Positions 10,198-31,976 of a stretch of DNA of 64,000 nucleotides are shown piece by piece. Where the stretch lies: NCBI RefSeq assembly GCF_019059575.1, contig NW_024882041.1, forward strand, positions 124,001-188,000, given 5' to 3'. The translations under genes and the position numbers were made by a program. Under the pieces are notes generated by a model. It was given only the letters and a program-made list of their open reading frames with translations. It did not search any database and was not told the DNA's origin. The DNA comes from Amphibalanus amphitrite. Lineage: Eukaryota > Arthropoda > Thecostraca > Balanomorpha > Balanidae. Each line of letters opens with the position of its first letter. The stretch's first letter is position 1.

Positions 10198-13100
10198 TTA
10201 ACGGAAACGCGCTGGTGTCTTGATGCGTCTCCCACACCGCGTTCGCCGTTCCCCACCGTCACGCGCCAGGGACGACGGTCCCCCACCGTCGCCACGTATC
10301 GGGGACGACGACCCCTCACCGCGCGCACCGTTGCCACGTATCGGGGACGACGACCCCTCACCGCGCGCACTGTCGCCACGTATCGGGGACGACGACCCCT
10401 CACCGCGCGCACCGTCGCCACGTATCGGGGACGACGACCCCTCACCGCGCGCCGGGGACGGCGGCGGTCCCGCCGGAGACGGCGGCGGTCCTCCGTCGCC
10501 GCGTGCCGGAGACGATGCGCGGCCCCTGGACAGCGGTCCACCGCCGCCGCGCGCCGGAGACGGCGGTCCTCCGCCGCCGCCTGCCGGAGACGGACAACCG
10601 TCGACTTCACTCCGTCTCGCTGGCGGCGATCCGCTCGAAGGATCTGTGGAGCGGGTTAGTCGTTCAGCGTGCACCAATGTCCCACAGCTGAGTTTGTATG
10701 AGACACGTCCCCTCCTTTCCATCACCATTCTCGGAGACGAGAAGGCCTGCCGACCTTTCCTGGGGCGGGGCACCAGCCTAAACCTCACCCATTCTCCCAC
10801 TTCATAGTCCCTCGGCCGGGCACAATACCTCAGGTCGAAGTACTTTTTCTGCTTTTCCTGCTGCGTCGCCACCCGCGCCCTCGTCGTCGAGTCGTCCACC
10901 GGACGACGCTCAGCCGCCGCGTGCAGCTTGGTGCGCAGTTGCCTCCCTCGCAGCAGCTCCGCCGGTGACCTGCCCGTAGTGGAATGGGGTGTGGACCTAT
11001 ATGACAATAGGAACTCACGGATGGCCCGCTTCCAATCCATACCATCGGCCGTCGCAGTCTGCAGGACATTTTTGACGTTCTTATTGAACCGCTCAACTGC
11101 TCCCGCCCCCCTTGGATGATAGGGAGTCACTCTGATTTGTCTCACACCCACTTCTTTCAGGTAGCCTGTGAAGACAGCAGAGGTGAATGCAGTACCGTTG
11201 TCACAAACTAGCTCTTCTGGGTATCCTTCTCGACTCGCAACAGCCTCCATGAACTCTATCACTGACTCCGAGTTGGGGTGTGCACAAAATGCTACCTCTG
11301 GCCACTTTGAGTAGTAATCGACCATGACAATAGCAAAACGTCTCTGCACCCCACCTCCCTCCATCGGTCCAATGAAGTCTATGCCCACTTTACTCCAGGG
11401 CGTCTGGGGCAGGGGCACCGGATTCAGTGGGGGCACATTCACCTTGACAGTCTTGTCAGCGGTAGCGCAAGCAGCACATTGACGCACAAGACACTCAACG
11501 TTGGCGTCCATCCCGGGCCACCAAAACAGCTCCCTCAAGCGCTGCTTAGTTCTTACCGTGCCTTGATGCCCCTCATGAGCAAGATCCAGAAGACGCCTTC
11601 TCAGCTCCTCCGGAACCACGATCCGGTCGCCCTTGAAGATGAGACCGTCAGCCGTTGACAGCTCCAGCCTGCAGCGGAAGAACGGTCTCAGGTCGTCAGG
11701 ACAGCTGGCAATCCTTGCCGGCCACCCTTCGTCCAGCTGACTCTTCAGCTTCCTGAGAACAGGATCGGTCTGAACTGACTCGCGGAGCTCGCCTCTGCTC
11801 ACTGCCGAGAGACGCTCCACCCGTTCAGCTATCTCCGCCACCAGCTGCTCCTCGTCGTCTGGAGCCGCTTCCGCGCCCACTGCCGGCAGACGCGAGAGAC
11901 CGTCAGCCACGTTACACTTGCCTGGCACGTGACGGATCTCGAAGTCGTAGACGAAGAGGCGACTGGCCCAGCGACTGATCCTCATTCCTGCCCGTCCGAC
12001 TCCTCTGGACGTGAGAAGTCGCAGCAGCGCCTGATGGTCCGTCCTGAGGGTAAAGTGAATGCCAAACAGGTACCGATGCCAGTGTTCAATAGCCCATAGA
12101 GCAGCCAGTGCCTCCTTCTCAGTCGCACAATACTTCCGCTGTGCTGAGGAGAGGGTAGCGGATGCAAACGAGACGACCCGCTCTCCCTCCGGGTGGATCT
12201 GGCTCAGCACCCCACCGAGACCAACATCAGACGCATCCGTGGTCACCACTGTCGGTAAGGTGGGGTCAAACATGGCAAGCGCAGAACTGGACGTGATCAG
12301 AGCGATCACCCTCCTGAAGACCAGCTCCAGTTCCTCAGACCACTCGAACTCGTGACTTGCACTCGAACGAAGTTCCGCGCGCAGAGGCTCCACCAGCGAC
12401 GAGTAGCCCTGCACGAACCTGGCACAGAAGCCAAAAAGGCCCAGAGCTGACTGGAGGTCAGCCTTGGTCCGCGGTGACGTCATCTCCGTCATCCCTCTCG
12501 TCCTCTCAACACTGACCGAGATGCCAGCTGCGCTCACTGTCAACCCGAGGAAGTCAAGTGTGGGGACACCAAACAAGCACTTCTTCTCGTTCAGGGTGAT
12601 ACGATGAGCGTTCAGTCGCGCGAGGACCTGCTGCAGCCGGACATCATGCTCTGGTGCATCCCTGCCAAACACAATGATGTCATCCATGTACACCATCACC
12701 CCTGGCAGACCCGTCAGGACGGCTTCCATGACCTTCTGGAATGCCGCTGGAATGGACGACAGTCCAAAACAGCACCGTTTGTAGCGCCACAGACCCTCGT
12801 GCGTCATGAAAGCGGTCAAGTCACGGGACTCTTTGTGAAGCATCAACTGATTGAATGCTGACTTCATGTCTAGTGAAGAAAAGACTCTGGCTCCTCTGAG
12901 CTTATCTAACATCTCTTGCATGTCAGGCAAGGGGTGCTTACTTGAGATGATGCTCTTGTTCACCTCCTTCAAGTCCAAGCAGAGACGGATACCACCAGTC
13001 CGTCGCCGGGTGACCACCACAGGTGACACCCATGGAGAGGAGTCCACCCTCTCTATGACGTCCTGCTTCTCCAGCTTCTCCAGGTGCTCCTTCACTTCAC

Positions 13101-14397
13101 CCCTGACCGACAGCGGCAGGGGTCGCAGCTTCTGACGGACGGGAGTGGCCCCCTCCTTCACCTTGACTCTGTGGACAAAGCCGTGTATGGCGGGCAGAAC
13201 CTCTGCATCCTCCCCCTCTACCGCACAGACGACATTGCCATCTTTGACTGTAACACTAAGCAGCTGCTGTAGGTCACGGCCAAGCAGGGGTACACTGTGG
13301 GACTCCACCACGAACAAGGTACCCTCAGTCGAACATCCCCTGTCAGAGGACACTGTGGCCGTCATCATACCACGAACAGGCAGAAGGTGTCCTCCATATC
13401 CCTGAAGCCTGATGGAAGACATCTGTAGAGGGACGTGCGCAAACTGCTCCTGATACAAGCTGCTGGGTATCAGACTCACTCCCGATCCTGTATCCACCAA
13501 CATCTGGACCTGAATTCCATCAATGCCAACAGACATCATGGGACGAGGCACTTGAGAGGGCACATGGTGCACAGTCGACACTTCTACCACACAGGCATGC
13601 GAAGACTCCTGACGCTTGCACATGACTGCATAATGCCCTTTCTCATGACACTTGTTACACTTCCTGACCCTGGCTGGACACTCCTTACTCTTGGCTTTAT
13701 GTCCTTTACGGCCACATGCAAAACAGGTCATCTCACCTTGCTGTCGTTTCTTGCCTTCTGAGTCTCGCCGGGTGGAGAAGCCGCCTCTCCTCTCAGTCGC
13801 TGCCACCTCCTTGAGGACCTCTGCCCCCAGCTCCGGAGACCTGCCAGCTAGAGTTTGTTGACGGTCAGCAGCCTGATCAGCAGCGAGAGCGATGACTTCA
13901 AGACGCTGCAGGGTTAGGTTTTCTTCCTGACACAGTCTTTCCTTAAGCCTTTGAGAGGAACATCCTTCCAAAAACTGATCTCTTATCATTTCATCTTCTA
14001 AGTTACCAAATGCACACTTCTGACTACCTTCCCTCAGATTGGCTAGGTAGGTACGAACAGAAGAAGCCTGCTGTCTGCACTTCCTGAATTTTATCCTCTC
14101 TGAGATGATATCAGTCTTACTGACAAACAGACGACATAAGACAGCTACTGTATCATCAACCAAAGTGGTGTCAGAGGGCTCTGTTTTCACAATACCTCCT
14201 GGGCACTCAGCTCTAAACAGTCTCCGCCCTTCCTGCCCAAGGCAGTGCAGGAGCAAGGCCTGCTGCCTCTCCTGACTCCATGCTGACCAACCTATGGCCA
14301 TGGCATAAACTTCGAAGTCCGGAAACCAGTTATTCCACGGCACCACCGGCGGGCCTGGAAGAGGTAAGAATGCCGCGGGCGGACGAATTCCCTCCAT
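10198..14397 (-). CDS. Gypsy Gag-Pol polyprotein
   Basis: A single 1399-residue frame holds all enzymatic parts of a Ty3/Gypsy element. A short Gag region (about 1-200) precedes two zinc knuckles: C225-C228-H233-C240, with a wider last spacing than usual, and the canonical C247-C250-H255-C260. The aspartic protease motif VDTGSG is at 301-306. Reverse transcriptase has the first Asp near 510 and YMDD at 570-573. RNase H has Asp721, Glu762 and Asp787. Integrase has H941/H944 and C974/C977, then D1007, D1066 and E1102 (DD35E). Nothing is stopped or shifted, so the protein could be active. The frame has no separate gag stop. The C-terminus is an unusual Gly/Pro/Ser/Arg-rich tail with 14-residue repeats. 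A start further upstream is not possible within the frame because the LTR end lies only 34 bp away. Confidence 0.93.
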   Translation of the reverse strand: MEGIRPPAAFLPLPGPPVVPWNNWFPDFEVYAMAIGWSAWSQERQQALLLHCLGQEGRRLFRAECPGGIVKTEPSDTTLVDDTVAVLCRLFVSKTDIISERIKFRKCRQQASSVRTYLANLREGSQKCAFGNLEDEMIRDQFLEGCSSQRLKERLCQEENLTLQRLEVIALAADQAADRQQTLAGRSPELGAEVLKEVAATERRGGFSTRRDSEGKKRQQGEMTCFACGRKGHKAKSKECPARVRKCNKCHEKGHYAVMCKRQESSHACVVEVSTVHHVPSQVPRPMMSVGIDGIQVQMLVDTGSGVSLIPSSLYQEQFAHVPLQMSSIRLQGYGGHLLPVRGMMTATVSSDRGCSTEGTLFVVESHSVPLLGRDLQQLLSVTVKDGNVVCAVEGEDAEVLPAIHGFVHRVKVKEGATPVRQKLRPLPLSVRGEVKEHLEKLEKQDVIERVDSSPWVSPVVVTRRRTGGIRLCLDLKEVNKSIISSKHPLPDMQEMLDKLRGARVFSSLDMKSAFNQLMLHKESRDLTAFMTHEGLWRYKRCCFGLSSIPAAFQKVMEAVLTGLPGVMVYMDDIIVFGRDAPEHDVRLQQVLARLNAHRITLNEKKCLFGVPTLDFLGLTVSAAGISVSVERTRGMTEMTSPRTKADLQSALGLFGFCARFVQGYSSLVEPLRAELRSSASHEFEWSEELELVFRRVIALITSSSALAMFDPTLPTVVTTDASDVGLGGVLSQIHPEGERVVSFASATLSSAQRKYCATEKEALAALWAIEHWHRYLFGIHFTLRTDHQALLRLLTSRGVGRAGMRISRWASRLFVYDFEIRHVPGKCNVADGLSRLPAVGAEAAPDDEEQLVAEIAERVERLSAVSRGELRESVQTDPVLRKLKSQLDEGWPARIASCPDDLRPFFRCRLELSTADGLIFKGDRIVVPEELRRRLLDLAHEGHQGTVRTKQRLRELFWWPGMDANVECLVRQCAACATADKTVKVNVPPLNPVPLPQTPWSKVGIDFIGPMEGGGVQRRFAIVMVDYYSKWPEVAFCAHPNSESVIEFMEAVASREGYPEELVCDNGTAFTSAVFTGYLKEVGVRQIRVTPYHPRGAGAVERFNKNVKNVLQTATADGMDWKRAIREFLLSYRSTPHSTTGRSPAELLRGRQLRTKLHAAAERRPVDDSTTRARVATQQEKQKKYFDLRYCARPRDYEVGEWVRFRLVPRPRKGRQAFSSPRMVMERRGRVSYKLSCGTLVHAERLTRSTDPSSGSPPARRSEVDGCPSPAGGGGGPPSPARGGGGPLSRGRASSPARGDGGPPPSPAGPPPSPARGEGSSSPIRGDGARGEGSSSPIRGDSARGEGSSSPIRGNGARGEGSSSPIRGDGGGPSSLARDGGERRTRCGRRIKTPARFR
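10291..10458 (-). repeat. Four 42-bp tandem repeats inside gag-pol
   Basis: Four consecutive 42-bp units start at 10291, 10333, 10375 and 10417. Each encodes a 14-residue repeat of the ARGEGSSSPIRGDG type at the C-terminal tail of the polyprotein. The repeat number is a multiple of whole codons, so copy changes keep the frame. Confidence 0.9.
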
Positions 14398-14412
14398 ACC
14401 TCACGTCTGGTC

Positions 14413-14429
14413 CGACTACCTCGTCGCCA
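14413..14429 (-). promoter_or_regulatory. Putative primer-binding site
   Basis: On the minus strand, two bases after the end of the 5' LTR, the sequence TGGCGACGAGGTAGTCG begins with the TGG expected to pair with the CCA end of a tRNA primer. I did not identify which tRNA. Confidence 0.5.
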
Positions 14430-14431
14430 AT

Positions 14432-14622
14432 TGTAGTGTCGTCTTCCGAATCTCCCGAATCAGCAGTCCGCTCGTCAAGTCCTCACCAAATCCTCACAGT
14501 GCCAGCCCGATCCAACAAGTGTGTATTTTACAAAACTGAAGCTCCGACAACATCTCGGCCAAGGTCAACTGAATTCATGGTCGTTAAATCACTGCCGTTT
14601 AGTTTACTGCCAAGTTACTACA
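14432..14622 (-). repeat. 5' LTR of the Gypsy element
   Basis: 191 bp, bounded by TGTAG and CTACA as read on the plus strand. It is followed on the right by the target duplication AACAT and abuts the primer-binding region on its left. Confidence 0.92.
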
Positions 14623-14627
14623 AACAT

Positions 14628-14739
14628 CAAGTGGGAAGGGTGTGAAAACTGCCAGAAATGGTACCATGTGTCATGCATTCAAAGTGAAATGAACGATGCT
14701 ACCGCAGTCGTGGAAGAGTACTGTGATTGTACCTGGTGA
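14628..14739 (+). pseudogene. PHD-finger reading frame, 3' part
   Basis: The segment encodes KWEGCENCQKWYHVSC followed by a closing CDC pair and a stop at 14737-14739. The pattern W-x-x-C-x-x-C-x-x-W-Y-H-x-x-C is the zinc-binding core of PHD fingers, which read histone tails. Together with 6831-6937, and counting the 5-bp duplicated target only once, the two pieces total 219 nt, an uninterrupted multiple of three. The first Cys pair is weak (a single CSIF), so the domain may have been decaying already. Confidence 0.6.
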
Positions 14740-15249
14740 GAAGGAAAACCACACAAGACGTGAAGATGTGACCATTTGTGACATGTTTGGCTCCTTGCCA
14801 GTTGTGCTTGCCCACAAAAGTTACAGTTTGACATTTTTAAAGTGTTATTTTTAAGTGTTTTGTGACCACATGCGTCCGAAAGTGGGTGAATTGTGATCAC
14901 TTTATGTTTTGAAGAAAAAAGACATCAAGTTTGCATTGGTGCAAAATGTTTTTTTTTAAACAAACAGACCTATCATAGACACCCCCATTGCTGTGCTTGT
15001 TTGACCAGTCAACTCATTTACAATGCAAATAATGAGGGGTATCATAGTCACCCCGACCTTGGTGTGACAATGATAATTTTTTAACCAAAAAAATAAAATA
15101 TAAGGGAGTGATTTTAAATATTCAGATATACACCATCATGCACAGAATTCCCCATTTGGTATCTTAGAACAAACCCTGGTTCAAAATATCTTTTCAGATC
15201 TCCCCTGCATTGAAGAAAATAGCAAAAGTTTTACAAAGTCACCCCGAAT

Positions 15250-15461
15250 GACGGTATGTGATACCTATTTTTCATTCATAATGATATTAAGCTGGCAGCT
15301 TAATCTGTACTTTGTTGTCTTAACTTTGTTGTCTCTTCATCTCTCAAAGTTTTTCATAAGGTTCCTTACAACTTTGGAAATGGGGAAGCAAATGTATGAA
15401 TAATTTAGTCTGATTGACTATATTTGATGTTATTTGTAACTATTGCTTTTGTCTCTTCCAG
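15250..15461 (+). other. Intergenic or 5' intron sequence before the zinc-finger gene
   Basis: The stretch ends in a pyrimidine-rich tract and AG at 15460-15461 (TTTTGTCTCTTCCAG), a good splice acceptor. The transcript therefore probably has at least one upstream noncoding exon that I could not locate. Confidence 0.5.
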
Positions 15462-15503
15462 TTCAGAGAGTAGCAGCAGTTATTACAGGCACCAAGAGCC
15501 AAA

Positions 15504-27134
<11,631 letters not shown>

Positions 27135-30100
27135 CCGTCCTGCGGCTCCGGAGGCGCTGTGTCGGTGCGCTAGCTACCTCTGCGGCGTGCTGACTGCCGG
27201 CCGGGTCCGACTGTCACTCCCAGAGATCACCTGCGGGCTGGTCCTCCCGACAGCACAGGGCTGGGTGACGCCGCCACCCCAAACACACACCGCTCGAAGG
27301 AAGGGCTTATGTTTGTGGCAGTTCGGTGATGACTTTATACAGGCCACCGGGCTGGGTGTGATGTGTGTAGTGTGCTACGCTGTTCTCATGACCACATTTC
27401 CATATTAGGACTGTCGGTAGTTGAACTGAGTGACATTGAAAGGATTGGGGACTACGTGGGCTGTGAGCTTGCATTCGTAGTGATCATTTGTTGTTACATG
27501 ATCAACTGTAGTGCTGAATGCATCGTCTATCTATGGAGCGTATCACAACTAACTAATCGTGTCCGATCAATGATTTTTTCTCTGCATCTCTATCAGGTAT
27601 TATATTGTCGATGCATATGAGCCGACCGTGATCCATGACTCAGCCATTTATGGCAGCTTTTTCTGTGCATGTACCCATGATTGTATCGTTTCCTGTGGGC
27701 TACTTATTCCGTGTGTATCACCGTACCCACGAGACCTCTCAGTATGGCGCATGTTTATCCGTTAGCCTCAGCACGACAGCGGAACACGCCGGGCTCAGTG
27801 TACGTACCGCTGTGAGCCGATCTCGCAGCCTCAGACTGTATTCTGTCACATTTCCGTCCGCCAAACCGCCGTCACGGGGCTCATCGGCCCTCGTCTAACC
27901 GTACGTTCGTACCTCACGCACGAGTCGGTGGCCGTCGCCAGCCTGTGCCCCACTGTTGGTCCAACCCGTGTGTGACGCCAGCCCAGCCCAGCCCACGGAT
28001 ACTTACGGGCCAGTGGGGTGGACCGGAAGGCGCTGATTGGTAATCTGATACCATCGGCCCGGCCCGACCGCCTTGTTCGGTATCACCTGTCTGATATTGA
28101 CGCGCTGTCTATGATACCTGACGTGGTTTGTATGACCGTCTTGTTGGAGCGTCGCTGGTCGCTGTGGTGTGTCTGAAGTAACTTTCCGTGGCTTGGCACT
28201 AATATCTATGCGTCTAACGGGCGGTGGAGGGTCCATGCTACCTCTTCCTGACCTCACTGGATGCCGTGTGGCGGCGCTGTTACCCGGCGGGAAGAGGGAT
28301 GGAGACATACGGGGGGGGGGTCAGAGTGGGAGACATCAGGGACGGGTGGGAGGCAGAGTGGTTGGGTTGGGAAGAGATCTGGTGACCTGGTGAACAGAGT
28401 GTTCCGCGCTGTGGTGTGACCGACTGTTAGTGACCACTGTTGCGACTGGGTTGGAGGTGAAGGGGGGGGGGGCAGAAGGTCTGTGGCTCTCCATTGCGGC
28501 GCTCTGGCGCCTGGCCATTGGACACTAAGAGAGGGGGGGACGACAAGTGGTCCCATCTGAACGCCGCTGTTAGAAAACCGGCCAAGGGCTACTGGGCTAA
28601 ATTACAGCTGGTCTGATGATATGGGTCGCGGATGGTGTCCGATTATTCCGTATTTGATCATGTTGATGGCTACTGTCGATGTGCATGGCTCTATGAATTC
28701 AGCCATAAATTGACCGATGTCGGTGAAGTGATGTGTACACAGTGAGGCGGCGCTCTCCGTCCTTGCCCCCATCCCGTGCGGTAGGTAGTAGGTACTGCCG
28801 CCACTGGGGCCACTGAGAGCACTAATGGGCAGGCCGCCGCCACCTGGGCGGCCTGCCGGCTGAAAGCAAAGTTTTAATGCGCGCCGAATGCCGGCTGTTG
28901 TACTTTGTTCTCCTGTTTGCGGATTGTGCGCTGAAAGTCGGTGAAACGTATTTATATGTGCCCAAAGTTGCTGCCGCGGAGTTGCCGCCACGTTTTGTAA
29001 TAAACTCATCGGACGGTGTCGGTGTTTTCCAGCGGAGCCTGGGAGCCGGCAGGGCGGACGAGTTGGGATGCTCTGCGGGGCCCGTATTATCCGCGGCCGG
29101 CCGCCGCCGTCTGCGCCATTTAGATGTGACATCTGGCCAGCTCTCGGCCATTATCTAAATTGATTTGATTCTTGGGCTTATTTCCGTTTACTGCGTGAAA
29201 AGTTGGCTGGTCGGGTGATGAAAAACACCAGAGCGGCGCCGTAATTGAATTGGATATAACTCATTTCTGCTATCTGATAGATTGGAGCATCTCGAGCAGA
29301 AAAATGTCGGCTGAGTCGCGCCACCAATCGTCGACGATGCGGCAAAGTTGGCGCCGCAACTACCAACAACCAGCTACCAGAGCTGGTTGGCTGATGGCAG
29401 GCGTGTGTGTTGTCTGGCAGTGGTGTGATCTATGGCGTGACATAGACACCAGCGACAGAACTCTGATGCGACTTGAGACGAGAGTCCAGAGATGACGGTG
29501 CAGAGTTGGGAAACTCTTGTTTTGGAGAGGATACTTCAGCATTCTGACACGTTTCCTGCTTTTGACTTCTAGCTGCAAGCTTTTTTATTTTATTTTTTAG
29601 CTTTAGTCCGAGCGGACATTCGTGGCTCACGGCCTGAACATCCGGTGGTATCGGAATGTCACTGAGGTGGTTGACGAATGAATTAATCGGTTAGCCCTGT
29701 GTTTGGTTGTTATCACGAGCGATCCACATTCCACACACAATTTACAGCGCGCTTAACGCTTAACCCCGTGGTGTATAATGCGTTCCCCCGAGGTAGGGTG
29801 CACCAATCCGCCATTGTTCCAGCCTGCTCGCCGAGAAGTCCCCCCCCCCTTGCTCTCGAGCCCGGCATTTGGCGCACATTTGCATCTTGTCTCCGGCGCT
29901 GGGAACAATGCGTGCACTGGTCCGTGGGCGTCGGGCGCTAATGTTTTCCAGTGCGTCGCGCTCGCATGCCGCTTTAACTGGGCGCCTCTGACGGGCGGAG
30001 AGCGGTCCGCAGTGACCCGGTCCGTCAGGGAACGCCGCGTAACGCCCTCACCATGTCCGCCATAATATAGACGGGCACGAGCCACGATAGGTCGGCATCG

Positions 30101-30340
30101 ACACCATTAGCAGCTCAACGCGACGGCACTGACAGGCTAACGTGATTTGATTTATTTATGTTTATTTTTTTTATTTATCTGGTATTTGTATCATGATTTC
30201 TTTGTGAAGAAATAGGTATAGCCAGTTTTTCGCATTGGCTTTTCCCGGGTATAGAACGAACTACTGCCCTTCTTCTATCGCCCGATCGGGAAATTCTGGT
30301 CTAATAGGTACCAAAACTTGGGTCAGGCATTCAACACACG
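27135..30340. other. 3' flank and intergenic DNA
   Basis: It presumably begins with the 3' UTR of the zinc-finger gene. The first clear AATAAA on the plus strand is at 28999-29004, which would imply a 1.9-kb UTR; an unrecognised weaker signal nearer the stop is as likely. G runs occur at about 28311-28320 and 28461-28471. No other gene is supported. Confidence 0.4.
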
Positions 30341-30352
30341 TCACAGGGATAA

Positions 30353-31105
30353 GCCGCACACGGGCTGGGGTATTTCGCCACCCACCGTTTGTTGGGGGGG
30401 GGGGGGCGTTAAACGCCCCCAGCCGATAACTCGAGAACCAATAGGCGCAGCGAAACGCACTAGGCGGCAAACGAAAGAACGCGACGAGACGCTTCAGATG
30501 AGTACTTGTTTAATTTTGAGGTCACAGGTCGGGTCAAGGTCAGGTCAAACACCTGAAATCGGACTTTCAGTAGCATGGACTTCAGAACTTCGCAATGGGC
30601 GCCTCTCGTCATAAACTCTGTCAAAACGGTGCACAATCCATCATATAAGGTCTACAAGAGTCATGGTCGTCAAGAAAGTCAAGAAATGCGTCTATCATGG
30701 TCATGAAGTAGGTAGTCACGAGAAATTGCCAAGATTCAGTTCACGATTTTGGGAAATGCGGAACGATAATCAATAATCGAAGATAGCCATTTGATTGTTC
30801 ATGGTATTGGCAGTCTAATGGCGTTTACGGCATGTCTGTATGTCTATTCTGTGATTTTATATGATTTTTTGAACATATAGGTATCGTTTTTTGTCGAAAA
30901 CTCAGAAATCATGACGTCACTAAAACCTCGATATCTCAAAAAAAAAAAATCCGACCAATTTTTTTAAAAATTTTGTCACAATAAACTTCCATCAATTCCC
31001 TACAGGTACCCAAAATTTGGCGCGCCTTCGGCGCGCCGTTTTTATACTATGGCCCGGCGAAAAAAGTGGGGGCGTTTAACGTCCCCCCCCCCAGCAACTC
31101 GCGGG
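30353..31105. mobile_element. TTAA-type MITE, copy A (diverged)
   Basis: The right end CTCGCGGG is followed by TTAA (31106-31109). The left end AAGCCGCACACGGGCTGGGG is a decayed form of the CCCGCGCCCGGCTGGGG start seen at 33154. Near each end there is a hairpin with G and C runs (around 30393-30420 and 31069-31093). It belongs to the same family as the copies at 33154 and 48580. Confidence 0.65.
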
Positions 31106-31109
31106 TTAA

Positions 31110-31972
31110 CATTTTATCTCGTTCGTGGCTGCCATTGATATGATGTGACGCGGGACGTCGGCAAAAGAAAGAGCTACATATAAGCAAGTTACTGAATGCG
31201 CTTGCCTCTTTTCTGCGGCGCTGGAGTTATTTCGTTGAGGCCATTTGCCGAAAATAATAGGATAAATTTGGCCATCAATAACCTCTGGTGACTTGCTTTT
31301 TTATCTGACTTGGCTTAAATTGAGTGAGTTAATTTCTCAGTAATTTGTTACGCCCTTTCGAGTGCCGCATTCGCATACATACCGCGTGTCATGCATCGCC
31401 TACAAGAAGTCGAATTAGACGAGGGGTGTTTGACCCCTCTCCCCCTCCCCGGCCCGGCAAAAGTGCCGCCGAGTGGTTACCGGTCCGGCGCTGTGTAAAA
31501 CCGTTGCAAAAGACATAGGTATCGGAGTCTGACGTTAGCACCTGCTGAAGCGTTGCCTGTCATATGTATATCATCTTGACGTCATCCGATTAGTAGACCG
31601 GTGATTGGCTGGGTCCGATTAGACCAGACGCTGCCACTTGCCGGGCTGATATGACCTGATACGGCAAACCTCACAAGCACCACACAGTGTTGTTGACTGT
31701 TGAGTGGCAAGGTGACACGGTTATGAATGACAGTGTTAAGTGATGGCGCGGATATCGCCTATTGAGTAAGTTCGTTATAAAAGTAAAATTCTTGTAGGAG
31801 CTCCATTTGATATCGACAGGAACAATTTTTGCGCCTTCCGTCGCCTTACGTTGCAGATATATCTTAGCATAGCTATTAGCTACCAGCATACTTACTAAAT
31901 TCAAGCGGGCTCTGGCACGGCCACCGCCCTCACTTTTCACGCTTTAACGGTCGTCCAAAACAGGAGAATGGT
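31110..31972. other. Intergenic stretch
   Basis: Nothing is recognised between the two repeat copies. Confidence 0.4.
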
Positions 31973-31976
31973 TTAA

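Larger units (their letters stand above)
6938..14622 (-). mobile_element. Gypsy (Ty3) LTR retrotransposon, complete
   Basis: This is a full LTR element on the minus strand. The LTRs are 191 bp (TGTAGT...ACTACA, a short terminal inverted repeat). The 5' LTR is 14432-14622. The 3' LTR is 6938-6949 plus 10005-10183, broken by a later insertion. The 5-bp target duplication AACAT is at 6933-6937 and 14623-14627. Apart from the insertion I see no difference between the two LTRs, so integration was recent. One long gag-pol frame (14397-10198) is open. A G-rich polypurine tract abuts the 3' LTR and a TGGCGACGAGG segment follows the 5' LTR. Confidence 0.93.
6616..15249. mobile_element. Outer TIR-bounded remnant that hosts the nest
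   Basis: ATTCGGGGTGACTT at 6616-6629 recurs inverted at 15236-15249. A second motif, CGGGGTGACTATGATA, lies at about 6637-6652 and inverted at about 15041-15056. These look like terminal and subterminal inverted repeats of an older DNA transposon that, without later insertions, would be about 950 bp. It carries the PHD-finger remnant. I see no target-site duplication, so the limits are tentative. The alternative is a host gene fragment with unrelated short repeats around it. Confidence 0.4.

Noticed and set aside
10179..10807. Arg/Pro-rich frames opposite or beside the Gypsy tail
   Set aside because: They are out-of-frame readings of the 42-bp repeats and the Gypsy C-terminal region.
28877..29158. 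93-residue frame with a signal-peptide-like start
   Set aside because: Composition is suggestive, but no homologous motif, splice partner or promoter is visible, and it contains a polyadenylation-like AATAAA.
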